DNA of 64,000 nucleotides from Enhydrobacter aerosaccus (lineage in GTDB: Bacteria > Pseudomonadota > Alphaproteobacteria > Reyranellales > Reyranellaceae): contig CAIKZO010000074.1 of NCBI GenBank assembly GCA_903832005.1, forward strand, positions 1-64,000, read 5' to 3'. Made by a program: the position numbers and the translations under genes. Positions 45,336 through 54,595 of the stretch are shown piece after piece. The notes under the pieces were generated by a model. That model did not search any database. It was given only the letters and a program-made list of their open reading frames with translations, and was not told where the DNA came from. How positions within the stretch are numbered: the first letter of the stretch is position 1; the number at the start of each line of letters is the position of its first letter.

Positions 45336-47164
45336 CTGCCGTTAACGACTTCGTCGTCAAGTTCGCGAACGTCAACGGCTCCGGATCGGCTTCAGCCAAC
45401 GAGCTGTTCGCCCGCTCCATCCTGCGCATGGGCGTGCCCGTCAGCCCACGCAACATCTTCCCCTCGAACATCCAGGGCCTGCCGACCTGGTACGAGGTCC
45501 GCGTCACCGAGAAGGGTTATCTCGGCCGCCGCGGCGGTGTCGACATGATGGTCGCGATGAACCCGCAGACTTGGGCCGAGGACGTGAAGGAAATCTCGCC
45601 CGGCGGCTACCTGTTCTACGACTCGACCAAGCCGATGCCGCCGTCGATGTTCCGCGAGGACATCAACGTGATCGGCGTGCCGCTGACGGCGATCACCAAC
45701 GCCACCTACTCCGACGCCCGCCAGCGCCAGCTGTTCAAGAACATCATCTACGTCGGCGCGCTGTCGATCCTGCTCGACATCGACAAGATGGCGATCCAGC
45801 AGCTGTTCGGCGAGCAGTTCAAGGGCAAGGAAAAGCTGATCGATTCCAACGTGAAGGCGCTGGAGCTGGGCCGCGACTGGGTGACCAAGAACATCGATGC
45901 CGGCTTGGTGAAGCTCAAGGTGCGCAAGGCCGACAACGTCGGCAACCGCATCTTCGTCGAAGGCAACAACGCGGCCGCCCTCGGCGCCGTCTACGGCGGC
46001 GCCACGGTCTGCGCGTGGTATCCGATCACGCCCTCCTCCTCGCTGGCCGAGGGCTTCCAGGCGCATTGCAAGAAGCTCCGCCACGACAAGGAAACCGGCA
46101 AGGCCAAGTACGCCATCGTCCAGGCCGAGGACGAGCTTGCCTCGATCGGCATGGTGATCGGCGCCGGCTGGAACGGCGCGCGCGCCTTTACCTCGACATC
46201 GGGCCCGGGCATCTCGCTGATGACCGAGTTCATCGGCCTCGCCTCCTTCGCCGAAGTGCCGGCCGTAATCGTCAACGTGCAGCGCGGCGGCCCCTCGACC
46301 GGCATGCCGACCCGCACGCAGCAATCCGATCTGCTGTCCTGCGCCTACGCCTCCAACGGCGACACCAAGCACGTGCTGCTGTTCCCGGAAGACCCGAAGG
46401 AGTGCTTCGACTTCACCGCCGAGGCGCTCGACCTCGCCGACCGATTGCAGACCCCGGTATTTGTCATGACCGATCTCGACATCGGCATGAACCACCGCCT
46501 GTGCCAGCCGTTCGAGTGGGACGAGAAGCGCGACCTCGACCGCGGCAAGGTGATGACCGCGGAGGAACTCGAGGCCGGCAAGAACTTCGGCCGTTACCTC
46601 GACGTCGACGGCGACGGCATTCCCTTCCGCACCTATCCCGGCACGCATCCGACCAAGGGCTCGTACTTCACCCGCGGCACGACCAAGGACGAATACGCAC
46701 GCTACTCCGAGGAAGGCACCGTCTACGTCCGCAACATGGAGCGGCTGCAGAAGAAGTTCGTGACGGCGGCGAAGATCGCTCCGCAGCCGCTGCGTTACTC
46801 TTCGCCCAAGCCCACCAAGTACGGCGTGATCTACTTCGGCTCGACCAGCCCGGCGATGGCCGAGGCGCTCGACCATCTCGAGGCCGACGGCAACCACGTC
46901 AATGCGCTCCGCGTGCGGTCGTTCCCGTTCCCGCAGTCGGTCGAAGAGTTCATCCACGAGCACGACAAGGTGTTCATCGTGGAACAGAACCGCGATGCGC
47001 AGTTGCGCACCATGATCATGAGTGAATTCACGCTCGATGCCCGCAAGCTCGTGCCCGTCCTGCACTACGACGGCACGCCGATCACCGCCCGCTTCATTGC
47101 CGGCGATGTCGCCAAGAAGCTTGCCCAGTTCAAGGTCGTCCCGTTCGAGAAGGCCGCGTCATGA
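45320..47164 (+). CDS. korA: 2-Oxoacid:acceptor oxidoreductase, fused gamma-alpha subunit (KorA-like)
   Basis: A 614-residue subunit. Residues 1-185 form the gamma domain (VNGSGSASANELFARSILRMG..EVRVTEKGYLGRRGGVDMMV), and 190-614 the alpha pyrimidine-binding and domain II parts (GNNAAALGAVYGGATVCAWYPITPSSSLAEGF; QRGGPSTGMPTRTQQSDLL). The YPITPSS and GPSTGMPT blocks fit 2-oxoglutarate-type enzymes, but 2-oxoacid choice cannot be proved. Its start overlaps the flavoprotein gene; KorB follows with ATGA. Confidence 0.9.
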   Translation: MPQAIAAVNDFVVKFANVNGSGSASANELFARSILRMGVPVSPRNIFPSNIQGLPTWYEVRVTEKGYLGRRGGVDMMVAMNPQTWAEDVKEISPGGYLFYDSTKPMPPSMFREDINVIGVPLTAITNATYSDARQRQLFKNIIYVGALSILLDIDKMAIQQLFGEQFKGKEKLIDSNVKALELGRDWVTKNIDAGLVKLKVRKADNVGNRIFVEGNNAAALGAVYGGATVCAWYPITPSSSLAEGFQAHCKKLRHDKETGKAKYAIVQAEDELASIGMVIGAGWNGARAFTSTSGPGISLMTEFIGLASFAEVPAVIVNVQRGGPSTGMPTRTQQSDLLSCAYASNGDTKHVLLFPEDPKECFDFTAEALDLADRLQTPVFVMTDLDIGMNHRLCQPFEWDEKRDLDRGKVMTAEELEAGKNFGRYLDVDGDGIPFRTYPGTHPTKGSYFTRGTTKDEYARYSEEGTVYVRNMERLQKKFVTAAKIAPQPLRYSSPKPTKYGVIYFGSTSPAMAEALDHLEADGNHVNALRVRSFPFPQSVEEFIHEHDKVFIVEQNRDAQLRTMIMSEFTLDARKLVPVLHYDGTPITARFIAGDVAKKLAQFKVVPFEKAAS

Positions 47165-48216
47165 CCTACATCGCCAAGCCCAAGCTGCATCATCCCTCGC
47201 TGGTCAAGAACAAGGCCGGCTACACCCGCCGCGACTACGAGGGCGCGGTCTCGACCTTGTGCGCCGGCTGCGGCCACGACTCGATCAGCGCCGCGATCAT
47301 CCAGGCCTGCTACGAACTCGACGTGCTGCCGCACCAGGTGGCCAAGCTCTCCGGCATCGGCTGCTCGTCCAAGACGCCGACCTATTTCGTGGGCGCATCG
47401 CACGGCTTCAACACGGTGCACGGCCGCATGCCGTCGGTGATGACCGGCGCCAACCTCGCCAACAAGGACCTGATGTACATGGGCGTGTCGGGCGACGGCG
47501 ACAGCGCCTCGATCGGCCTCGGCCAGTTCGCGCACGTCATGCGGCGCGGCGTTAACATGACCTACATCGTCATGAACAACGGCGTGTACGGCCTGACCAA
47601 GGGCCAGTTCTCGGCCACCGCCGACAAGGGCTCGATCAGCAAGAAGGGCGCGGCCAACTCCGACGAGGCGATCGACATGGTCTCGCTCGCCATCCTGATG
47701 GGCGCCACCTTCGTCGGCCGTTCCTTCTCGGGCGACAAGCACCAGCTCGTGCCGCTGATCAAGGCGGCGATGGCGCACAAGGGCGCCGCCTTCCTCGACG
47801 TCGTGAGCCCCTGCGTCGCCTTCAACAACCACGCCGGCTCGACCAAGAGCTACGATTACGTACGCGAGCACAACGAGTCGCTGAACCGCATCGACTTCAT
47901 CGAGGGCCGCGAGGAGATCACCACCCAGTACGATCCCGGCACGACGACGGTGGTGCGCCAGCACGACGGCTCGATCCTGCGGCTGAACAAGCTCGGCGAG
48001 GAATACGATCCGTCCGACAAGATCGCCGCCATGAAGCGCGTCCAGGAAGGCCTGCAGGCGGGCGAAGTGGTGACCGGTCTGCTCTACGTCGATCCGACGC
48101 CGAAGGACCTGCACCACCACATGAACACCGTCGACGTGCCGCTGAACCGGCTGAACACGTCCGACCTCTGCCCCGGCAGCGCCGCCCTCGATCGCATCAA
48201 CGCGAGCCTGCGCTAG
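47161..48216 (+). CDS. korB: 2-Oxoacid:acceptor oxidoreductase, beta subunit (KorB-like)
   Basis: A 351-residue thiamine-diphosphate subunit. LCAGCGHDSI near residue 34 supplies iron-sulfur cysteines, GIGCSSKTP follows, and VSGDGDSASIGLGQF...YIVMNNGVYGLTKGQ is the TPP/Mg motif. With KorA it decarboxylates a 2-oxoacid, coupled to CoA and low-potential electrons. It overlaps korA by four bases. Confidence 0.92.
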   Translation: MTYIAKPKLHHPSLVKNKAGYTRRDYEGAVSTLCAGCGHDSISAAIIQACYELDVLPHQVAKLSGIGCSSKTPTYFVGASHGFNTVHGRMPSVMTGANLANKDLMYMGVSGDGDSASIGLGQFAHVMRRGVNMTYIVMNNGVYGLTKGQFSATADKGSISKKGAANSDEAIDMVSLAILMGATFVGRSFSGDKHQLVPLIKAAMAHKGAAFLDVVSPCVAFNNHAGSTKSYDYVREHNESLNRIDFIEGREEITTQYDPGTTTVVRQHDGSILRLNKLGEEYDPSDKIAAMKRVQEGLQAGEVVTGLLYVDPTPKDLHHHMNTVDVPLNRLNTSDLCPGSAALDRINASLR

Positions 48217-48236
48217 CTCCTATCCGTGGACGACCG

Positions 48237-48533
48237 TTGATCCGCCTGCTGTTCGGATTTCTGGGAGGCCTCGCCGGCGCGCTGATCGGCGGCGCCGTGC
48301 TCACCATGCTCACGGCGCAGGCTCTCCTGCACATCGCGCCCGGTGCGGCTGGCGGCTGGTCTACGATGGCCGGCGCCGAGATGGGCGGCATGCTGGGCCT
48401 GCTGCTGGGCTTCCTCGCCGGCGTCTGGCTGGTCTTGCGCGACGAAGGCCGCTGGGCCGGCAGCGCGCTGACCTGGCTCTGGGTCGGCGCGCTCCTGTTG
48501 ATCGGCTGCCTGGGCTTCGTCGCCTTCTCTTAA
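48237..48533 (+). CDS. Small membrane protein, unknown function
   Basis: A 98-residue protein with three hydrophobic segments (about 3-30, 48-66, 76-96) rich in Gly and Ala. The probable start is TTG 48237 behind GTGGA. Its stop overlaps that of the opposing ABC gene by four bases. It follows korB by 20 bp but shares no evident role. Confidence 0.6.
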   Translation: MIRLLFGFLGGLAGALIGGAVLTMLTAQALLHIAPGAAGGWSTMAGAEMGGMLGLLLGFLAGVWLVLRDEGRWAGSALTWLWVGALLLIGCLGFVAFS

Positions 48534-50248
48534 GCTGAAGTCTCCACGAGACGCCCCACCTCGCCCTGTTGGCGCTTCAGCTCGATGTTGCGGTCGTGCC
48601 ATTGCTTCAGCGCGGGCGAGTGGCCGATCGAGATCACGGCCGTCTTGGGCAGGCGCGCCTTCAGTTCCTGGTAGATCGCGGCCTCGTTGGCCACGTCGAG
48701 CGAGGCCGTCGCCTCGTCCATGAACAGCCAGTCCGGCTTGAAGATCAACGCGCGCGCGATCGCCAGCCGCTGCTGCTCGCCGCCCGACAGGATGTTGCTC
48801 CAGTGCGCCGTCTCGTCGAGCCGGCCCTTCAGGCTGCCGAGCCGAGCCGTCTCGAGCGCCGCCACGATCTCGGCATCGCTCGCAGTCGACTGCTCGTCGG
48901 GATACTTCACCGCGTCGCGCAAGGTGCCGATCGGGATGTAGGGCTTCTGCGGCAGGAACAGCACGCGCGCGCCGGCCGGGATGTGCACCGTGCCCTGGCC
49001 GAACGGCCAGATGCCCGCCAGCGCACGGAACAGCGTGCTCTTGCCCGAGCCGCTCTCGCCCGAGATCAGGGTCGAGGTGCCGGGCTTCAGCGACAGTTCG
49101 GTGTTCTGCAGCAGCGGCTGGCCGGTCGGCAGCGCCAGGGTCATGCCCTCGGCCGCGACGTCGGCACGACCGGACTCCGGCTCGACGGCGATCGCGGTCG
49201 GCGGCTTCTCGTCCACAGCGGCCTGCAGGCCTTTCAAGCGATCCATGACCGCGCGCAGGTCGGCCAGCGAGGTGTAGTTGTCGACGAAGAAGGACAGCGC
49301 GCCCTGCACCTGACCGAAGGCCGAGGCCGTCTGCATGACGACTCCCAGGGTGAAGGCGCCGGCGAAATAGCGCGGCGCGGTCACGACCAGCGGAAAGATG
49401 ATCGCGAGCTGGCCGTAGCCTGCCTGGTAGAACGACAGCTGGATCTGCGTGAACAGCACACTCCAGCCATTGGAGAAGACGTCGGCGAAGCGGTCGGACA
49501 ATGCTTTCTGTTCATCCCGCTCGCCGCGGTAGAGGGCGATGCCCTCGGCATTCTCACGCACGCGGACCAGGGAGAAGCGGAAATTCGCCTCATAGCGCTG
49601 GCGCATGAAGTTGAGCGGGATCAGGCGACGGCCGACGAAGTGGGCCAGCAGCGAGCCAACGATCGCGTAGAGCAGCGCCGCCACCGCCATGTAGCCCGGA
49701 ATGGTGATGTCGAGGCCGATGAAGGCGAGCGACAGCGGACCCGACAGCTGCCACAGGATGAAGATGAACGAAAACAGCGACGCGACCGAACTCAGGAAGC
49801 CCAGCAGGAGCTGCATCGTGTATTGACCGAGGTAATTCAGGTCCTCGGCGATGCGCTGGTCGACGTTGTCGACGGTGCGCTGCAGTTCGATGCGGTAGTA
49901 GCCGCGGCCTGCGAGCCAGTGGGTGACATAGTGATGCGTCAGCCACCGCCTCCAGCGCAGCCGCAGATAGGGGCTGACGATCCCTCGTGCCACCGCATTC
50001 ACGATGTAGAGCGCCGCCAACCATGAGAAAGTAAGCACTTCCGCCCAGAAGACCGGCTCGTTCTTGTTCTGGAGCGCATCGTAGAAACGCCGGTTCCACT
50101 CGTTGAACAGCACTTCGATCCCGACGCCCGTGAACGTGAGTGCGATCGCGCCGATCAGCAGCGGGATGGCCCAGCGCCAGTCCTCGGAACGGAAATACGG
50201 GACAACCAGGCGCCACCAGTCGCCGAGGAACGAGCCAACTCTTTTCAT
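48530..50248 (-). CDS. ABC transporter, fused membrane/ATPase (YddA / ABCD type)
   Basis: A 572-residue half transporter. An ABC_membrane_2 domain with about six helices covers residues 25-330 (LRWRRWLTHHYVTHWLAGRGYY; NVDQRIAEDLNYL). The ATPase follows, with Walker A GESGSGKST, signature LSGGEQQRLAIARAL and MDEATASLD. The NVDQRI motif is of the SbmA-related YddA group. It probably acts as a dimer; cargo is unknown. It follows the TRAP large-permease gene by 34 bp. Confidence 0.9.
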   Translation of the reverse strand: MKRVGSFLGDWWRLVVPYFRSEDWRWAIPLLIGAIALTFTGVGIEVLFNEWNRRFYDALQNKNEPVFWAEVLTFSWLAALYIVNAVARGIVSPYLRLRWRRWLTHHYVTHWLAGRGYYRIELQRTVDNVDQRIAEDLNYLGQYTMQLLLGFLSSVASLFSFIFILWQLSGPLSLAFIGLDITIPGYMAVAALLYAIVGSLLAHFVGRRLIPLNFMRQRYEANFRFSLVRVRENAEGIALYRGERDEQKALSDRFADVFSNGWSVLFTQIQLSFYQAGYGQLAIIFPLVVTAPRYFAGAFTLGVVMQTASAFGQVQGALSFFVDNYTSLADLRAVMDRLKGLQAAVDEKPPTAIAVEPESGRADVAAEGMTLALPTGQPLLQNTELSLKPGTSTLISGESGSGKSTLFRALAGIWPFGQGTVHIPAGARVLFLPQKPYIPIGTLRDAVKYPDEQSTASDAEIVAALETARLGSLKGRLDETAHWSNILSGGEQQRLAIARALIFKPDWLFMDEATASLDVANEAAIYQELKARLPKTAVISIGHSPALKQWHDRNIELKRQQGEVGRLVETSA

Positions 50249-50282
50249 TACGGAAGTCCTTTTTCGGGCCGAAAGCCACGCC

Positions 50283-51581
50283 CTACATCTGGCCGGGGAG
50301 CCAGAGCGCGATGATCGGGAAGGCAATCAGGATAATCAATCTCAGGATGTCGGTCGCGATGAAAGGCAATACACCCTTGAAAATCGACGAAAACGTGACG
50401 TCCTGCACCACACTCTTGATCACGAAAACATTCATCCCGACCGGCGGGTGAATTAGCCCCAGTTCCACGGTCATGACGATGATGACCCCGAACCAGATCG
50501 GGTCGAAGCCGAGCTGGGTCACCACCGGAAAGATGATCGGCACCGTGAGGATGATCATCGCCATGGCGTCCATCAGGCAGCCCAGCACGAGGTACATGAC
50601 CATGATCAGCGCCAGCACGCCGTAGGAGCCGATGCCGAGCCCGGTCAGGAACGTCGTCACCGTCTGCGGCACCTGGGTGATGGTGAGGAAATAGCCGAAC
50701 AGCAGCGCGCCGATCAGCACGGTGAACACCGCGGCCGCCGTGCGCGTGGCCTGCAACAAGGAGGCGCGGATCTCCGCCCGGCCCAGCCGTCCGCGCAGCA
50801 CGCCCAGCAGGAACGCCCCACCCGCGCCGACGCCGCCCGCTTCGGTCGGTGTGAAGACGCCGCCATAAAGACCGCCGATCACAAACACGAAGAGCAGCAG
50901 CGGCGCCCACACGTCATTCAGCCCCGCCCGCCGCTCCGCCCAGCTCGACTTGGGCGCGGTCGGCAGGAAGTCGGGCTTCACCCGCGTGATCACGGCGATG
51001 GTCAGCATGTACATCACGATGGCCAACAGGCCCGGCACGATGCCCGCCATGAAGAGCTTGCCGATGTCCTGCTGCGTAATCAGCCCGTAGACCGCGAGCA
51101 CGGTCGACGGCGGCAGCATGGCGCCCAGCGTGCCACCCGCCGCGATCACGCCGGTGGCGAAGCTCTTGGGGTAGCCGTAGCGCCGCATCTCGGGATAGGC
51201 GACGCTCGAGAAGGTGGCGGCGGTAGCGACCGACGAACCCGAGATTGCCGCGAACCCGCCGCACGACAGGATCGTCGCCAGGCCCAGCCCGCCGCGCCGG
51301 TGACCGATAAAGGTATTGGCCGCGCGGAACAGCTCGCGGCTCACGCCCGAGGTCGAGACGAAGGCACCCATCAGCAGGAACATCGGGATGACGCCGAACT
51401 GATAGTCGGTGACCGTGCGCATCGAGGTCTGACCGATCAGCTTCAACGCCGGCCCGCTGCCGCTGAGATAGGCGTAGCCGCCCACCCCCACCAGTCCCAT
51501 CGCCATGCCCACCGGCACGCGCAGCAGCATCAGCGCGAACAGCACGACAAAGCCCAGCAGGGCGACGGTATCGCCGCTCAT
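50283..51581 (-). CDS. TRAP transporter large permease (DctM)
   Basis: A 432-residue membrane subunit with about 12 helices that moves solute on a sodium gradient. The DctM marks are GLATILSCGGFAAISGSSVATAATFSSVAYPEMRRYGY, AAGGTLGAMLPPSTVLAVYG and GLIHPPVGMNVFVIK. Its start overlaps the small permease gene (ATGA). Order on the strand is P, Q, M. Confidence 0.94.
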   Translation of the reverse strand: MSGDTVALLGFVVLFALMLLRVPVGMAMGLVGVGGYAYLSGSGPALKLIGQTSMRTVTDYQFGVIPMFLLMGAFVSTSGVSRELFRAANTFIGHRRGGLGLATILSCGGFAAISGSSVATAATFSSVAYPEMRRYGYPKSFATGVIAAGGTLGAMLPPSTVLAVYGLITQQDIGKLFMAGIVPGLLAIVMYMLTIAVITRVKPDFLPTAPKSSWAERRAGLNDVWAPLLLFVFVIGGLYGGVFTPTEAGGVGAGGAFLLGVLRGRLGRAEIRASLLQATRTAAAVFTVLIGALLFGYFLTITQVPQTVTTFLTGLGIGSYGVLALIMVMYLVLGCLMDAMAMIILTVPIIFPVVTQLGFDPIWFGVIIVMTVELGLIHPPVGMNVFVIKSVVQDVTFSSIFKGVLPFIATDILRLIILIAFPIIALWLPGQM

Positions 51582-52084
51582 CTTCCTCTTATCTCCGAAT
51601 CAGGCAGCTTTTCGTCGTGGATGTCTTCCGGATGGAAGATCAGGCGATAGGAGCGGATCGCGATCAGCACCACCGCCGACACGTCGCCGATCCACGCGAC
51701 CGCGAAGAACGGCCAGGTCGGCAGGCCGAGATCGTAGGTCAGCACGTGGTCATGGTAGGTCGCCGTCACCTTGTCGAACAGCGTGTAGGTCTGCACCGAC
51801 ACGACGAACAGCAGCACCAGGGTCGCGAACACGTCGATCACGCGCTTCCACTTCGGGCTGGCCTGCGCCCACACCAGATCGACCGTGATGTGGCCACCGC
51901 GATAGGACGTAGCCGCGATCCCCCAGAAGATCAGGATGCCCAGCAGCATGCGGCCGAAGTCGTAGCTGTCGGGGATCTGCACGCTGAAAAACCGGCGCAG
52001 CGCCACCGAGATAAAGATGTCCGCCGCCACCAGCCCCACGAACAAGGCGGCAATCGCCTCGATCGTGTCGATGATGCGGTCCAT
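51578..52084 (-). CDS. TRAP transporter small permease (DctQ)
   Basis: A 168-residue four-helix subunit (about 10-30, 45-65, 85-107, 130-150) that pairs with DctM. LLGILIFWGIAATSYRGGHITVDLV is the family's conserved centre. ATG 52084 is preferred; a GTG at 52099 is possible. It is 45 bp from the binding-protein stop. Confidence 0.9.
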   Translation of the reverse strand: MDRIIDTIEAIAALFVGLVAADIFISVALRRFFSVQIPDSYDFGRMLLGILIFWGIAATSYRGGHITVDLVWAQASPKWKRVIDVFATLVLLFVVSVQTYTLFDKVTATYHDHVLTYDLGLPTWPFFAVAWIGDVSAVVLIAIRSYRLIFHPEDIHDEKLPDSEIRGR

Positions 52085-52129
52085 GACGCTACGCTGCACG
52101 CGCGCCTCCGCTCCTGGCGCGCGTCAGGC

Positions 52130-53158
52130 TCAGAATCCCGCGCCCGCCTTGGCGACGTCGGCCTGGAATTCCTTGTAAAGCGCGTCGGGATCGCCGCCGG
52201 CCTTGGTGACGGCGTCGGCCCACTGCTTGTGCAGCGGCACGGTAGCGGTCTTCCAAGCCTTCACCTGGTCGGGCGTCAGCGCATAGGTCTCGTGACCCGA
52301 CACCGCCTTCATCTTGTCGCGGCCGGCGGACTCGAAGGCCGTCCAGGGCGCAGAGATCTTGACCGCCCACTCGCCGGTGCAGTGGTCGTCGATCACCTTT
52401 TTCTGGGCAGGCGACATGGCGTCGTACTTGGCCTTGTTCATCGAGTAGGTGAACACGGTCGTGTAGAGCGGCACGTCCATCGAGTATTTGGTCACCTTGT
52501 CGAGGCCGAACAGGAACATCGAGCCCCACGGGAAGAAGATGCCGTCGGCCACGCCACGTTCCAGCACGTCGCGCGACTCGGGCGCCGAGGCCTGCACGTT
52601 GGTGCCGCCCAGCATCGTCACCATCTGGGCGATCGTGCTCTGCGCGGGGCGGATCTTCATGCCCTTGATGTCCTCAGGCGCCACCACCTTCTTGCGGCCG
52701 TGATAGGCGCCGGGATCGTGGATGAAGGCGAAGCAGAAATGCGTGTCCTTCATCTCTTGCGCCGCATGCTTGCGGTACCAGGCGTCGAGGGCCGCCGTGC
52801 CCTTGTCGCCGTTGGCGAAGGTGAAAGGGATCTGGCCGATCGCGATCACCGGGAAACGGCCGGGCTGGTAACCCGGGTTGACGTAGGTCACGTCGGCGAT
52901 GCCGTCGCGCGCCATGTCGTAGTGGTCGAACGCCTTGCCGAGCTGCTCGGAGGGGAAGATCGCCGTCTTGATCGTGCCGCCCGACTCCTTGGTGATGTCG
53001 TCGGCCCAGGCCTTGGTCGCCGGCACCAGCGGATGGGCGGGCGGCAGCCAGATCGAGATCTTGAGGTCGACCGTCTTGTCCTGGGCCACCGCCGGAGCGG
53101 TCACGGCCAGCCCCAGAACCAGCGCCCCCGAAATCAGCGCCGAAGCGAGCTTTTTCAT
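52130..53158 (-). CDS. TRAP transporter substrate-binding protein (DctP)
   Basis: A 342-residue receptor with signal MKKLASALISGALVLGLAVTAPAVAQ. EDIKGMKIRPAQSTIAQMVTMLGGTNVQASAPESRDVLERGVADGI is the DctP core with the ligand arginine. It heads the TRAP operon. The C4-dicarboxylate or another acid may be the ligand. Confidence 0.93.
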   Translation of the reverse strand: MKKLASALISGALVLGLAVTAPAVAQDKTVDLKISIWLPPAHPLVPATKAWADDITKESGGTIKTAIFPSEQLGKAFDHYDMARDGIADVTYVNPGYQPGRFPVIAIGQIPFTFANGDKGTAALDAWYRKHAAQEMKDTHFCFAFIHDPGAYHGRKKVVAPEDIKGMKIRPAQSTIAQMVTMLGGTNVQASAPESRDVLERGVADGIFFPWGSMFLFGLDKVTKYSMDVPLYTTVFTYSMNKAKYDAMSPAQKKVIDDHCTGEWAVKISAPWTAFESAGRDKMKAVSGHETYALTPDQVKAWKTATVPLHKQWADAVTKAGGDPDALYKEFQADVAKAGAGF

Positions 53159-53241
53159 GGCGTTTATCTCCCGATTGTTTGTTGCGGCAACCATACCGGG
53201 CCATGACAGGAGCGCCAACGGGGTTTATAGCCGCGCGCACA

Positions 53242-54534
53242 ATGGATGCTTCCTCTTATCTCGCCCCCCGCCAGGTCGCCCTCGACATCCTGATGGCCTG
53301 CCTCGACAGGGGTCAGCCGCTCGACGACGTGCTGGGCCAGCACACGGGCTTTCCCAAACTCGACCCGCGCGACCGCGCCTTCGTCCGCATGCTGCTCGCC
53401 ACGACGGTACGGCGGTTGGGTGAAATCGACGGGGTGCTGGGCACGCTGATCGACCGCCCGATCGGCGACGATGCAACCGTCGCCCTGCAATCGCTACGGT
53501 TGGGCGCGGCCCAGCTCCTGTTCCTCGCCACGCCGCCGCATGCCGCCGTCGACACCGCCGTCCGGCTGGTTGAACAAGCCAAGCTTCCGCACTTGAAGGG
53601 CCTGGTCAACGCCGTGCTGCGGCGGATCGCGCGCGAGGGTGTGGCGTTGCTGGGCGACCGCGATGCCGCGACGCTCAATGCGCCGGCCTGGCTCTGGCAA
53701 TCCTGGGTGGATGCCTACGGCGAAGAAACGGCGCGCGCCATCGCCGCCGCCCATCTGGTCGAGGCGCCGCTCGACATCACGCCGCGCGGCAACGCCGAGT
53801 CCTGGGCCCAGCAACTCGAGGCCGAAATCCTGCCGACGGGAACCTTGCGCCGCGCTGCCGGCGGCTACATCGCCGACCTTCCGGGTTTCGCCGAGGGCGC
53901 GTGGTGGGTGCAGGACGCTGCGGCCACGATCCCTGTCCGCCTGATGGGCGACATCGCCGGCAAGCGCATCGCGGATCTCTGCGCCGCACCGGGCGGCAAG
54001 ACCATGCAGCTTTGCGCCGGCCTCGCGGCGGTGACCGCCGTCGACGTCTCCGCGCGGCGCATGGTTCGCCTCGGCGAAAACCTGACCCGCTCCGGCCTCT
54101 CGGCCGAACTGGTGACGTCCGATGTCAGCAAATGGAAGACCTCGGACAAATTCGATGTCGTCCTGCTCGACGCGCCCTGCTCCGGCACCGGCACCCTGCG
54201 CCGGCATCCCGACATCGCCTGGCTGAAATCCGACGAAGACGTCGCCCGCCTCACCCTGACGCAGGATCGTCTGCTGTTGCGGGCTCTCGAGCTGCTGGAG
54301 CCCGGCGGCATGTTGATCTACGCCGTCTGCTCGCTGCAGGCGGACGAAGGTCCCGAGCGCATCGAGAGCCTGCTGGCCCGTCGTCCCCTGCTGAAGCGCA
54401 TCCCCGTACAGCCGGAAGAACTGCCCGGCCTCGTCGAGGCGATCACACTGGCCGGCGACGTCCGCACCCTGCCCTCGATGTGGCCCGAACGCGGCGGCCT
54501 CGACGGCTTCTACGTGGCGCGGCTGTCGACCTGA
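53242..54534 (+). CDS. rsmB: 16S rRNA (cytosine-C5)-methyltransferase, RsmB type
   Basis: About 430 residues. An N-terminal NusB-like helical domain (RQVALDILMACLDRGQPLDDVL; LLFLATPPHAAVDTAVRLVE; KGLVNAVLRRI) is followed by a SAM methylase with LCAAPGGKTMQL, DAPCSGTGTLRRHPDI and the catalytic Cys of AVCSLQADEG. The NusB domain supports RsmB (position 967) over other NSUN-like enzymes. ATG 53203 upstream is an alternative start. Confidence 0.92.
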   Translation: MDASSYLAPRQVALDILMACLDRGQPLDDVLGQHTGFPKLDPRDRAFVRMLLATTVRRLGEIDGVLGTLIDRPIGDDATVALQSLRLGAAQLLFLATPPHAAVDTAVRLVEQAKLPHLKGLVNAVLRRIAREGVALLGDRDAATLNAPAWLWQSWVDAYGEETARAIAAAHLVEAPLDITPRGNAESWAQQLEAEILPTGTLRRAAGGYIADLPGFAEGAWWVQDAAATIPVRLMGDIAGKRIADLCAAPGGKTMQLCAGLAAVTAVDVSARRMVRLGENLTRSGLSAELVTSDVSKWKTSDKFDVVLLDAPCSGTGTLRRHPDIAWLKSDEDVARLTLTQDRLLLRALELLEPGGMLIYAVCSLQADEGPERIESLLARRPLLKRIPVQPEELPGLVEAITLAGDVRTLPSMWPERGGLDGFYVARLST

Positions 54535-54540
54535 TCGTCC

Positions 54541-54590
54541 GGACCGCGGGCTTCCAGCCCGCTTACGAGCGCGCAGGATGCGCGCGGTCC
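54541..54590. terminator. Palindromic element between convergent genes, possible bidirectional terminator
   Basis: GGACCGCG at the left end and its exact reverse complement CGCGGTCC at the right end, with a further GCGGGCTTCCAGCCCGC stem inside. It lies between the stops of rsmB (54534) and the amidohydrolase (54596). There is no T run, so it may be a repeat element instead of a classical terminator. Confidence 0.55.
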
Positions 54591-54595
54591 ACGTA

